From positions 685,501 to 749,500 of the forward strand of contig NZ_CP030862.1 in NCBI RefSeq assembly GCF_003325375.1: 64,000 nucleotides of DNA, read 5' to 3'. The notes beneath the pieces are model-generated. The model was not told the DNA's origin, did not search any database, and was given only the letters and a program-made list of their open reading frames with translations. Positions 36,847 to 46,727 of this stretch are shown one piece after another. The translations under genes were made by a program, and so were the position numbers. This DNA is from Streptomyces globosus (lineage in GTDB: Bacteria; Actinomycetota; Actinomycetes; Streptomycetales; Streptomycetaceae). The first letter of the stretch is position 1, and each line of letters starts with the position of its first letter.

Positions 36847-37691
36847 GGGCGGGAGGCGTCCTGCGCGGCGGGGAGTTCGCCGAAGCGGGCCAGGGCGAGC
36901 GCCCCGGCCACGGCGACGGCGAAGCCCAGAACGCCCAGCCAGGCCAGGCCCTCGCGGGCGCGGTCGCCGAGCCACACCACGCCGGCCGCGGCCGGGCCGA
37001 CCGTCTCCCCGAGCACCATGCCCGCCGTGGCGGCGGTGACCGACCCGCGGGCGAGCGCCGACGTCAGCAGCAGGAAGGCCGCGCCGCCGCCCGACAGCAG
37101 CGCGTACAGGGCGGGGTTGCGCAGGTCGGCCGCCGAGAAGCCGTCGACGAGCCGCACCGACACCTCGACCACCCCGAACCCGGTCCCCGACGCCAGCCCC
37201 AGGGCAGGCGAGCGCGCCCGGTCCGGCAGCCTCCCGCACCCCGCGCCGACCACCAGCACCGCGCCCACGGCCGCGAGCAGCGCCCACCCCAGCCAGGCCG
37301 GCCCCGTACCCGACCCCTCCGGGCCCGAGGCCAGACCGAGCATCGCCAGCCCCGCGCACACCGCGGCCACGGCCGTCCACTCGGCGCGGCTCAGGCGCAC
37401 CCGCAGCAGCCGCGCCGCGGCCACCGCGGTCACGGCCAGGCTCGCCGCGAGGGCCGCGCCCACCGCGTAGATCGGGACGTGCCGCAGCGCCGCCACCTGG
37501 AGGACGAAGCCGGCTCCGTCCAGGCACAGACCGGCGAGATATCGCCACTGCCGCACCGCCCGCCACAGCAGCGCCGCGTCGACCCCGGAGCCGGTCCCGG
37601 GCTCCGCCGCCCGCGCCGCGACCGCCTGCAGAACGGATGCCGTTCCGTAGCAGACCGCCGCACCCAGCGCGCAAACCATCCCAAGCAGCAC
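36831..37691 (-). CDS. DMT-superfamily (EamA-like) membrane protein
   Basis: A 286-residue protein with nine to ten hydrophobic helices. It opens V-L-L-G-M-V-C-A-L-G-A-A-V-C-Y-G-T-A-S-V-L-Q-A, the actinobacterial DMT pattern. GTG 37691 is chosen because it keeps helix 1 intact; ATG 37679 is the alternative. Likely a small-molecule exporter, substrate unknown. Overlaps the MepB gene tail-to-tail. Confidence 0.82.
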   Translation of the reverse strand: MLLGMVCALGAAVCYGTASVLQAVAARAAEPGTGSGVDAALLWRAVRQWRYLAGLCLDGAGFVLQVAALRHVPIYAVGAALAASLAVTAVAAARLLRVRLSRAEWTAVAAVCAGLAMLGLASGPEGSGTGPAWLGWALLAAVGAVLVVGAGCGRLPDRARSPALGLASGTGFGVVEVSVRLVDGFSAADLRNPALYALLSGGGAAFLLLTSALARGSVTAATAGMVLGETVGPAAAGVVWLGDRAREGLAWLGVLGFAVAVAGALALARFGELPAAQDASRPQSAP

Positions 37692-37778
37692 GAAAAGCGA
37701 CTCTAGATCATGGAGGGGCCGCGCAGGTTTCCACGGCCGGATTCCATCCCCTCGACACCGCGTTCTAGTCTGTCGGCC

Positions 37779-38096
37779 ATGGACAGCAGCAGCAGCACCA
37801 GCACCCGACGCCGTATGCGCTCCGGCGGCGTCGCCATCGGCGGCATGGGCCTGCTCGCCGCGGCACTCGTCGCCTGCGGCAGCAGCAAGGAGCCGGACAA
37901 GCGCTGTGTCGACCGCGTCACCCTGGAGAAGCTCAACAACCGCGAGTGCAAGAGCGGAAGCAGCGGAAGGGGCGGCCACGCCGCGTACTACTACGGCGGC
38001 AGCGTCTCCGGCAACAAGGTCAGCGGCGGCAGCTTCGACAAGTCCGCCGTCACCCGCGGCGGCATCGGCGGCCACTCCTCCTCCAGCGGCGGCTGA
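37779..38096 (+). CDS. Small lipoprotein, YgiB/DUF1190-like
   Basis: A 105-residue protein: basic start (T-R-R-R-M-R), hydrophobic signal and lipobox L-V-A-C (G-L-L-A-A-A-L-V-A-C-G). Two further Cys (R-C-V-D, N-R-E-C-K) follow, and the Ser/Gly-rich C-terminus ends R-G-G-I-G-G-H-S-S-S-S-G-G. Position immediately before a glutathionylspermidine-synthase-like gene and the R-G-G tail recall E. coli ygiB-ygiC. The similarity is by layout and motif only. Confidence 0.75.
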   Translation: MDSSSSTSTRRRMRSGGVAIGGMGLLAAALVACGSSKEPDKRCVDRVTLEKLNNRECKSGSSGRGGHAAYYYGGSVSGNKVSGGSFDKSAVTRGGIGGHSSSSGG

Positions 38097-38101
38097 GCCC
38101 C

Positions 38102-39295
38102 TTGCGGCGCCACACCATCGAACCCCGCCCCGGCTGGCAGCAGACGGTCGAGAAGCAGGGCCTGATCTACCCGCTCACCCGCTACCCCGACGACTCCCTG
38201 CGCCCCTACTGGGACGAGAGCGCCTACTACTCCTTCTCGCTCCCCGAGGTGGAGGCGCTGGAGGGGGTCGTCGAGGAGCTGCACGCCATGTGCCTGGCCG
38301 CCGCCGAGCACATCGTCGCCGAGGACCGCTTCGCCGACCTCGGCATCACCGACCGCCGGCTGGCCTCGCTGATCGCCGAGTCCTGGCGGCGCCGCGCCGA
38401 ACAGCCCTCGCTCTACGGCCGCTTCGACCTGTGCTACGACGGCACGGGCCCGGCCAAGATGCTGGAGTACAACGCCGACACCCCGACCTCCCTCGTGGAG
38501 GCGGCCAGCCCGCAGTGGTTCTGGATGGAGGAGCGCTTCCCCGGCGCCGACCAGTGGAACTCCCTGCACGAGCGGCTCGTCGACGCCTGGCGGCGGCAGG
38601 CCGAACTGCTGCCGCCCGGACCGGTGCACTTCGCGCACTCGGAGACCGACGAGATCGGCGAGGACCTGATGACGGTGGTCTACCTGGAGGAGACCGCCCA
38701 GCAGGCCGGCCTGGAGACCGAGGCGCTCGCCGTCGAGAAGATCGGCTGGGACAGCCTGTCGGGCCGCTTCGTGGACCAGAACCTGCGCTTCATCCGCAGC
38801 TGCTTCAAGCTCTACCCGTGGGAGTGGCTGGCCACCGACGCGTTCGGCCCGCACGTCCTCGACACGTACGACCACGGCGGCGGCGACGGCACCACCTGCT
38901 GGATCGAGCCGCTGTGGAAGATGCTGCTCTCCAACAAGGCGCTGCTGGCGGTCCTGTGGGAGCTCTTCCCCGACCACCCCAACCTGCTGCCCGCCTACCT
39001 CGACGGGCCGCGCGAGCTCGCCGGCACGACCGGCTTCGCCGCGAAGCCGCTGCTCGGCCGCGAGGGCGCCGGCGTGGCCCTGCACCCGGCGGGCCCCGAC
39101 GCCCGGCCCTTCACCCCGGCCGAGGGCGAGAACTACGTCTACCAGGCCCTCTCCCCGCTGCCCGACTTCGACGGCAACCGCGTCGTGCTCGGCGCCTGGG
39201 TCGTCGAGGAGGAGGCGGCGGGCCTCGGCATCCGCGAGTCCGCGGGGCCGGTCACCGACGAGTACGCCCGCTTCCTGCCCCACGTCATCCTCTAG
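38102..39295 (+). CDS. Glutathionylspermidine synthase-like ATP-grasp ligase (YgiC-type)
   Basis: A 397-residue ATP-grasp enzyme from TTG 38102, just after the lipoprotein gene. Family motifs: Y-G-R-F-D-L-C-Y-D-G ... M-L-E-Y-N-A-D-T-P-T-S, F-K-L-Y-P-W-E-W, W-K-M-L-L-S-N-K-A-L-L, H-P-N-L-L-P-A-Y and K-P-L-L-G-R-E-G-A. The amidase half of E. coli Gss is absent. Streptomyces are expected to use mycothiol rather than glutathione, so the real substrate is probably a different peptide or amine. Confidence 0.9.
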   Translation: MRRHTIEPRPGWQQTVEKQGLIYPLTRYPDDSLRPYWDESAYYSFSLPEVEALEGVVEELHAMCLAAAEHIVAEDRFADLGITDRRLASLIAESWRRRAEQPSLYGRFDLCYDGTGPAKMLEYNADTPTSLVEAASPQWFWMEERFPGADQWNSLHERLVDAWRRQAELLPPGPVHFAHSETDEIGEDLMTVVYLEETAQQAGLETEALAVEKIGWDSLSGRFVDQNLRFIRSCFKLYPWEWLATDAFGPHVLDTYDHGGGDGTTCWIEPLWKMLLSNKALLAVLWELFPDHPNLLPAYLDGPRELAGTTGFAAKPLLGREGAGVALHPAGPDARPFTPAEGENYVYQALSPLPDFDGNRVVLGAWVVEEEAAGLGIRESAGPVTDEYARFLPHVIL

Positions 39296-39299
39296 GACA

Positions 39300-39339
39300 C
39301 GGCCCTCCGGGACCCCGCTGCGACGGGGCCCGGGGGCCG
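39300..39339. terminator. Hairpin between YgiC-like gene and rocD
   Basis: Imperfect stem CGGCCC...ACCCCG / CGGGGCCC...GGCCG with a 6-base loop between convergent genes. Confidence 0.65.
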
Positions 39340-39344
39340 CGCGG

Positions 39345-40550
<1,206 letters not shown>

Positions 40551-40631
40551 GGGGTCTCCGATCGTCGGTCACGGGCGGGGCGGGCGGGGGGGAGGGCCGC
40601 GGGGTGCCGGCCCCGAACCCGTCCCTCCTGT

Positions 40632-40670
40632 ACCGCTATACGTCCTACACCGCTATACGTCGCTCGTATA
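40632..40670. repeat. ACCGCTATACGTC direct repeats in the rocD-glyA promoter region
   Basis: ACCGCTATACGTC occurs at 40632-40644 and 40649-40661 (17 bp apart). The second copy forms the inverted repeat TATACG-TCGCT-CGTATA (40654-40670). AT-richer than the surroundings and between divergent genes, so a likely operator; the regulator is unknown. Confidence 0.6.
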
Positions 40671-40720
40671 CCGGACGCGGAAACATCCCGGCGGGAGCGG
40701 CGGCTAAGGTGGGCGGTACG

Positions 40721-40799
40721 CACGGCGACTGGCGCACGGGGAACGGACTCCGGGGGAGTCGTGCGCGCACGACCGCACACAGGGCCGCCCGCCTGGGCC
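40721..40799 (+). ncRNA. Probable ZTP (pfl) riboswitch in the glyA leader
   Basis: The leader contains the pfl-motif landmarks in order: C-G-A-C-T-G-G-C-G (40726-40734), a small stem ending C-C-G-G-G-G-G-A-G (40750-40758), and the hallmark GCCGCCCGCCTGGGCC (40784-40799), about 40 bases before the GTG. ZTP riboswitches sense the purine-stress alarmone ZTP/ZMP and switch on one-carbon genes such as glyA and folD. Pairings were judged by eye; no covariance model was run. Confidence 0.75.
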
Positions 40800-40840
40800 T
40801 CGCGGGGACGAGATACGACATCGACCCCGGAGGAGCCGCC

Positions 40841-42109
40841 GTGACCGCGCCCCGCCATCCCGCCCTGACCGCGACCGACCCCGAGCTGGCCTCGCTCGTC
40901 GCCGCCGAGGAAGACCTCCAGGCGCGGACCCTGCGCCTGATCCCCAGCGAGAACTACGTGTCGGCGGCCGTGCTGGAGGCCTCCGGCACCGTGCTGCAGA
41001 ACAAGTACAGCGAGGGCTACCCGGGCCGCCGCTACTACGAGGGCCAGCAGAACATCGACCGCGTCGAGGCGCTGGCCGTCGAGCGGGCGAAGGGCCTGTT
41101 CGGCGTCGACCACGCCAACGTCCAGCCGTACTCCGGTTCGCCCGCCAACCTGGCCGTGTACCTGGCCTTCGCCAAGCCGGGCGACACGGTGATGGGCATG
41201 GCGCTGCCGATGGGCGGCCACCTGACGCACGGCTGGGGGGTCTCCGCCACCGGCTCCTGGTTCCGCGGGGTGCAGTACGGCGTGTCCGCGGACACCGGCC
41301 TGATCGACTACGACGCCGTCCGCGACCTCGCCCTCGCCGAACGCCCGAAGATCATCTTCTGCGGCGGCACCGCCCTGCCCCGCACCATCGACTTCGCGGC
41401 CTTCGCCTCGATCGCCAAGGAGGCCGGCTCCGTCCTCGTCGCGGACGTCGCCCACATCGCCGGCCTCATCGCCGGCGGCGCCCACCCCTCCCCGGTGGGC
41501 CACGTCGACGTGGTCTCCACCACCACGCACAAGACGCTGCGCGGCCCGCGCGGCGCGATGCTGATGTGCCGCGAGGAGCATGCCAAGGCCATCGACAAGG
41601 CCGTCTTCCCCGGCCTCCAGGGCGGCCCCCACAACCAGACCACCGCCGGCATCGCCGTCGCCCTGCACGAGGCGGCCCAGCCCGCCTTCACCCGATACGC
41701 GCACGCGGTCGTCGCCAACGCCAAGGCCCTCGCGCAGGCCCTGCTGGAGCGGGGCTTCGACCTCGTCTCCGGCGGCACCGACAACCACCTGGTGCTGATC
41801 GACCTCACCGGCAAGGGGGTCCCCGGCAAGACCGCCGCCAAGGCCCTCGACCGGGCCGGGATCGTCGTGAACTACAACACGGTGCCCTTCGACCCGCGCA
41901 AGCCGTTCGACCCCTCCGGCATCCGCATCGGCACCCCCTCGCTGACCTCCCGCGGCCTGGGCACCGCGCACATGCCGCAGGTCGCCGAGTGGATCTCCCG
42001 AGCGGTCGACGCCGCCGCGGCCGGGGACGAGCCGGCGCTCGCCGCGATCCGCGCCGAGGTCGCGGACCTCATGGCCGCCCACCCCGCCCCCGGCCTTCCG
42101 CTGGCCTGA
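40841..42109 (+). CDS. glyA: Serine hydroxymethyltransferase
   Basis: A 422-residue PLP enzyme making glycine and 5,10-methylene-THF from serine. Motifs: L-I-P-S-E-N-Y-V-S, N-K-Y-S-E-G-Y-P-G-R-R-Y-Y, PLP-lysine region V-V-S-T-T-T-H-K-T-L-R-G-P-R-G, and G-T-P-S-L-T-S-R-G-L. GTG 40841 follows GGAGGAG. The probable ZTP riboswitch upstream ties it to purine synthesis. Confidence 0.97.
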   Translation: MTAPRHPALTATDPELASLVAAEEDLQARTLRLIPSENYVSAAVLEASGTVLQNKYSEGYPGRRYYEGQQNIDRVEALAVERAKGLFGVDHANVQPYSGSPANLAVYLAFAKPGDTVMGMALPMGGHLTHGWGVSATGSWFRGVQYGVSADTGLIDYDAVRDLALAERPKIIFCGGTALPRTIDFAAFASIAKEAGSVLVADVAHIAGLIAGGAHPSPVGHVDVVSTTTHKTLRGPRGAMLMCREEHAKAIDKAVFPGLQGGPHNQTTAGIAVALHEAAQPAFTRYAHAVVANAKALAQALLERGFDLVSGGTDNHLVLIDLTGKGVPGKTAAKALDRAGIVVNYNTVPFDPRKPFDPSGIRIGTPSLTSRGLGTAHMPQVAEWISRAVDAAAAGDEPALAAIRAEVADLMAAHPAPGLPLA

Positions 42110-42114
42110 CCGCC

Positions 42115-42160
42115 CGGGGAGCCCCGCCGCCGGCCGCGCGGCCTGCCCCGGGGCTCCCCG
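42115..42160. terminator. Terminator after glyA
   Basis: 12-bp stem CGGGGAGCCCCG / CGGGGCTCCCCG, with a second smaller GC stem inside the 22-base loop. Confidence 0.8.
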
Positions 42161-42327
42161 GCCGAAACCGGTCGCCCGGCCGGGCCGGTATCCGGCCACC
42201 CGGCTGCGCCCGGCAGCCGCGCCGCGGCGGGGCCCCCGGCGCCACCGCCGCCGGAGGCCCCGCCCGGCCCCCGCCCGAACCGGCGGCTTCCGGCCGCCGA
42301 ACGGCCGGAGCCGGCCCCCGCACCTGA

Positions 42328-43353
<1,026 letters not shown>

Positions 43354-43359
43354 CGCGGG

Positions 43360-43378
43360 CCGCCGGGCCCTCCGGCGG
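43360..43378. terminator. Small hairpin after trpS
   Basis: 7-bp stem CCGCCGG / CCGGCGG with a 5-base loop, just past the trpS stop. Confidence 0.5.
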
Positions 43379-43475
43379 GACGGAAGGGCCTGGCCATCCG
43401 GGGGACCCTGGCCCCACACTGGGGCCGGGCGGCACAGCACGCAGCCGGCAGCAGCAGACGACCAAGGAGAGATAC

Positions 43476-44087
43476 GTGGGGACCGTAACGCTCGGCGTTT
43501 CGATCGCGGTCCCGGAGCCGTACGGCAGCCAGCTCCAGCAGCTGCGCGCCGGCTTCGGGGACGCTGCCGCGCACGGCATCCCCACGCACATCACGCTGGT
43601 CCCGCCGACCGAGGCCGAGGCGGAGCGGCTGCCGGGGATCAGGGCCCACCTCGCGCAGGTCGCGGAGGCCTTCGCGGCGTTCCCGATGCGCCTGGAGGGC
43701 ACCGGAACCTTCCGCCCGCTCTCCCCGGTCGTCTTCGTCCGGGTCGTGGAGGGCGGCGAGGGCTGCACCCGTCTCCAGGGGCTCGTCCGCGACCCGGACG
43801 GGCCGCTCGACCGGGAGCTCGCGTTCCCGTACCACCCGCACGTCACGGTCGCCCACGGCATCCCGGACGAGGCCATGGACCGGGCCTTCGCCGAGCTCGC
43901 CGACTACCGGGCCGCGTGGGACTGCACCGGCTTCGCGCTCTACGAGCAGGGCTCCGACGGCGTCTGGCGCAAACTGCGCGAGTACCCCTTCGGGCACGCC
44001 GCCGCCGGCGCCGTCCCGGCGCAGCCGGGCTCGCCCGTCGACGAGGCGGCCGGGACGGCGGCCGACGCGGCCCCCCGGCAGTCCTGA
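43476..44087 (+). CDS. 2'-5' RNA ligase / 2H phosphoesterase superfamily protein
   Basis: A 203-residue protein from GTG 43476 with the two H-x-T catalytic motifs of 2H phosphoesterases: T-H-I-T-L and P-H-V-T-V about 93 residues apart. Members open 2',3'-cyclic phosphates or act on RNA ends; the real substrate here is unknown. The last ~35 residues are an Ala/Pro-rich tail. Confidence 0.88.
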   Translation: MGTVTLGVSIAVPEPYGSQLQQLRAGFGDAAAHGIPTHITLVPPTEAEAERLPGIRAHLAQVAEAFAAFPMRLEGTGTFRPLSPVVFVRVVEGGEGCTRLQGLVRDPDGPLDRELAFPYHPHVTVAHGIPDEAMDRAFAELADYRAAWDCTGFALYEQGSDGVWRKLREYPFGHAAAGAVPAQPGSPVDEAAGTAADAAPRQS

Positions 44088-44262
44088 CGCCGCCGCGCCT
44101 CCCGGCGCAGCGGGCGCAGGGCCCGGCGGGTGCGGAACAGCACGGCGCGCAGGACCAGGCGCGGGAACGGGTGAAGGCCCGGGCGAAAAGTCACAAACGA
44201 CGACCGTAGTGCGCGAAAGCGGCAATCGCGGCTATTTCCGTCGGCTCCTTTACGGTGACCTC

Positions 44263-45156
44263 ATGGAATGGCTGACGAAACTCCCCGTGGTCGGCCCGGC
44301 GGCCGCCCGGCTCATGCAGACCCGCGCCTGGCACTCGTACCAGCGCCTGGAGCGCGTCCACTGGAGCCGGCTCGCCGCCGCGATCACCTTCATCAGCTTC
44401 CTCGCCCTCTTCCCCCTGATCACCGTCGCCGCCGCCATCGGCGCGGCCACCCTCGGCGAGGACGAGCTGGACACGCTCCAGCAGCGCCTCGCCGAGCAGG
44501 TGCCCGGCATCTCCGACCAGCTGGACCTGCCCGGACTCGTCGCGAACGCCGCCACCATCGGCGTCGTCGCCGGCGCGCTGCTGCTGTTCACCGGCGTCGG
44601 CTGGGTCGGCTCCATGCGGGAGTGCCTGCGCGCGGTGTGGGAGAAGGACGACGACGAGGGGGAGAACCCGGTCGTCCGCAAGGGCAAGGACGCACTCGTC
44701 CTGCTCGGCCTCGGCGCGGCCGTCCTCGCCTCGGCCGCCGCCTCGGTCATCGGCTCCAGCGCCGTCGGACGCGCCGGCTCCTCGCTGGGCATCCCGCAGG
44801 ACGGCGCGGGCGGACTGCTGCTGCGCGGCGGCGCGTTCTGCGTCGGCGTCCTCGCCGCGTTCCTGCTCCTGCTGTACCTGCTGACCCTCCTCCCCGGCGT
44901 CGAGCCGCCGCGCCGCGCGCTGGTCCAGGCGGCGCTGATCGGCGCGGTCGGCTTCGAGCTGCTGAAGCTGCTGATCGGCGGCTACATCCGGGGCGTGGCC
45001 GCCAAGAGCATGTACGGCGCCTTCGGCGTGCCCGTCGCCCTCCTGCTGTGGATCAACTTCACGGCGAGGCTCCTGCTGCTCTGCGCGGCGTGGACGGCTA
45101 CGGCAAAAGCTCCTCCTCCGGACGGCGGCGACGGCCCGCCGGGAAGCGCCGGTTGA
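44263..45156 (+). CDS. YihY/BrkB family membrane protein
   Basis: A 297-residue protein from ATG 44263 with six hydrophobic helices and the YihY features: H-W-S-R-L-A-A-A-I-T-F-I-S-F-L-A-L-F-P-L near the start and Y-G-A-F-G-V-P-V-A-L-L-L-W-I-N-F-T-A at the end. Despite old names (BrkB, ribonuclease BN), the activity is not established. The last 59 bases overlap the D-Ala-D-Ala carboxypeptidase gene tail-to-tail. Confidence 0.9.
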   Translation: MEWLTKLPVVGPAAARLMQTRAWHSYQRLERVHWSRLAAAITFISFLALFPLITVAAAIGAATLGEDELDTLQQRLAEQVPGISDQLDLPGLVANAATIGVVAGALLLFTGVGWVGSMRECLRAVWEKDDDEGENPVVRKGKDALVLLGLGAAVLASAAASVIGSSAVGRAGSSLGIPQDGAGGLLLRGGAFCVGVLAAFLLLLYLLTLLPGVEPPRRALVQAALIGAVGFELLKLLIGGYIRGVAAKSMYGAFGVPVALLLWINFTARLLLLCAAWTATAKAPPPDGGDGPPGSAG

Positions 45157-46345
45157 AGGCGTACGACCCGGCCGCCACCACGGCCAGCGCACCGGCGGCG
45201 ACCGCGAGGGCGGCGCCGCGCCCACCGCCCTCCCCGGCGCCCGCCGCGGCCGGGGCCGCCTCACGGTCGTGGGTCTGGGCGGGGGAGCCGAAGGAGGAGG
45301 TGTCCGCGCTCTTCGGCGGGACCAGCTCGCCGACCGGCTTGACCTTGCCGGCCGCGGCGAAGCCCCAGTCGAGGAGGTCCGCGGTCTCCTGGTACACGGA
45401 GTTCAGCCCGCCCGACGGGTTCATCACCGTGACGATGAGCTGCCGGTCGCCGCGCTGCGCCGTGCCGGTGAAGGTCGAGCCGGCCATCGTGGTGTTGCCG
45501 TTCTTCACCCCCGCGATGCCCTTGTAGGGGGAGAGCCCGCTCGCGCCCGTCATCAGCCGGTTGGTGTTCTGGATCTCGAAGTACTCGCGCGTCCCGCCGT
45601 ACTGGAGGCCGGGGAACTTCGCGCTGGCCGTGCCGCAGTACTCGCGGAAGTCCGCCTTCTGCAGCCCGGAGCGGGCGATGAGGGTGAGGTCGTACGCGCT
45701 CGACACCTGCCCCGCGGCGTCGTACCCGTCGGGCGAGACCACGTGCGTGTCGAGGGCCTGGAGCTCCTCGGCGTGCGCCTGCATGTCCCGGACGGTCTTC
45801 TCGATGCCGCCGTTCATCGCGGACAGCACGTGCACGGCGTCGTTCCCGGACCGCAGGAACACCCCCAGCCACAGGTCGTGCACCGAGTACTCCAGGTCCT
45901 CCTTCACCCCGACCAGGCTGGAGCCGGAGCCGACCTCCGACAGCTCCTCCGAGGTGACCCGGTGGACCTGGTCCTTGGGGAGCTTCGGCAGCAGGGTGTC
46001 GGCGAAGAGCATCTTCATGGTGGAGGCCGGCGGCAGCCGCCAGTGCGCGTTGTTCGCAGCGAGGACCTCGCCGGTGCGGGCGTCCGCGACGATCCACGAC
46101 CGCCCGGTAAGCGTCGCCGGCAGGGCCGGCGCCCCCGCCAGCGGGCTCACCTGCACGCCCGGCTTGCCGAGCAGCGCGCCGCCCACGGTGGACATCGACT
46201 CCGGGGGCGCGGCGGGCGCCCGGTGCGGCTGCCCCTTGCCGTCGGCCGGCGGGGCGGGCGGCGAGGCGTGGGCGGGGACCGTCAGGAGCGAGGGGACGAG
46301 CAGCGCGGCGGACAGGACCGCGAGCGCGGTCTTCTTTGCAGACAC
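45098..46345 (-). CDS. Serine-type D-alanyl-D-alanine carboxypeptidase (S11, DacA-like)
   Basis: A 415-residue exported penicillin-binding protein from GTG 46345. Signal peptide to about residue 27 (P-A-H-A-S). Motifs: S108-T-M-K111 (S-x-x-K), R-S-G-N (S-x-N), and V-K-N-G in place of the usual K-T-G, a variant I believe is common in Streptomyces DacA-like proteins. A C-terminal helix (A-L-A-V-A-A-G-A-L-A-V-V-A-A-G) and basic tail anchor it. It trims peptidoglycan pentapeptides. Confidence 0.93.
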   Translation of the reverse strand: MSAKKTALAVLSAALLVPSLLTVPAHASPPAPPADGKGQPHRAPAAPPESMSTVGGALLGKPGVQVSPLAGAPALPATLTGRSWIVADARTGEVLAANNAHWRLPPASTMKMLFADTLLPKLPKDQVHRVTSEELSEVGSGSSLVGVKEDLEYSVHDLWLGVFLRSGNDAVHVLSAMNGGIEKTVRDMQAHAEELQALDTHVVSPDGYDAAGQVSSAYDLTLIARSGLQKADFREYCGTASAKFPGLQYGGTREYFEIQNTNRLMTGASGLSPYKGIAGVKNGNTTMAGSTFTGTAQRGDRQLIVTVMNPSGGLNSVYQETADLLDWGFAAAGKVKPVGELVPPKSADTSSFGSPAQTHDREAAPAAAGAGEGGGRGAALAVAAGALAVVAAGSYAFNRRFPAGRRRRPEEELLP

Positions 46346-46466
46346 GCAGGTGAACGTACATCCCGATCGGCTCCCCGCCCTCGGGGACCGGCCAAGTCGG
46401 GCGAACCAACGCCGGGACAGCCCACCCCGGCGCGTCCGTCCTGGGGACCGAACCGATACTGGGTGC

Positions 46467-46727
46467 ATGAAACTCAGCCGCGCCGCCTCCTGGTTCCTGC
46501 TCGCGTTCGGAGTGTGGAGCTGGTTCATCTGGGTGTCTTTCGTCCGGAACCTGTGGCGGAACGGCAGCGGCCTGGCCTTCGACGCCGCCGGCGAGCCGAC
46601 GGCGTACTTCTGGGTACACCTTCTCCTGGCGGTGTCGTCCTTTCTCCTGGGGACGGCCGTTGGGGTGATCGGGTTGCGCGGCGTACTCGCCCTGCGGCGC
46701 GAGGCGCGCGGGGAGCGGCCGGAATGA
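46467..46727 (+). CDS. SCO4848 family membrane protein
   Basis: An 86-residue protein with two hydrophobic helices (F-L-L-A-F-G-V-W-S-W-F-I-W-V and W-V-H-L-L-L-A-V-S-S-F-L-L-G). The W-x-W-F-I-W and R-N-L-W pattern identifies this small actinobacterial family, named after S. coelicolor SCO4848. Its stop overlaps the ATG of the phosphoesterase gene (ATGA), so it is probably a partner of that enzyme. Function unknown. Confidence 0.88.
   Translation: MKLSRAASWFLLAFGVWSWFIWVSFVRNLWRNGSGLAFDAAGEPTAYFWVHLLLAVSSFLLGTAVGVIGLRGVLALRREARGERPE

Noticed and set aside
40705-40840. Glycine riboswitch before glyA
   Set aside because: The tandem glycine-aptamer signatures are missing; the ZTP (pfl) landmarks fit instead.
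43940-44194. Small basic minus-strand protein opposite the 2'-5' RNA ligase end
   Set aside because: The first 40 residues look protein-like, but the frame continues as antisense of the ligase gene with no stop, and there is no supporting ribosome site.
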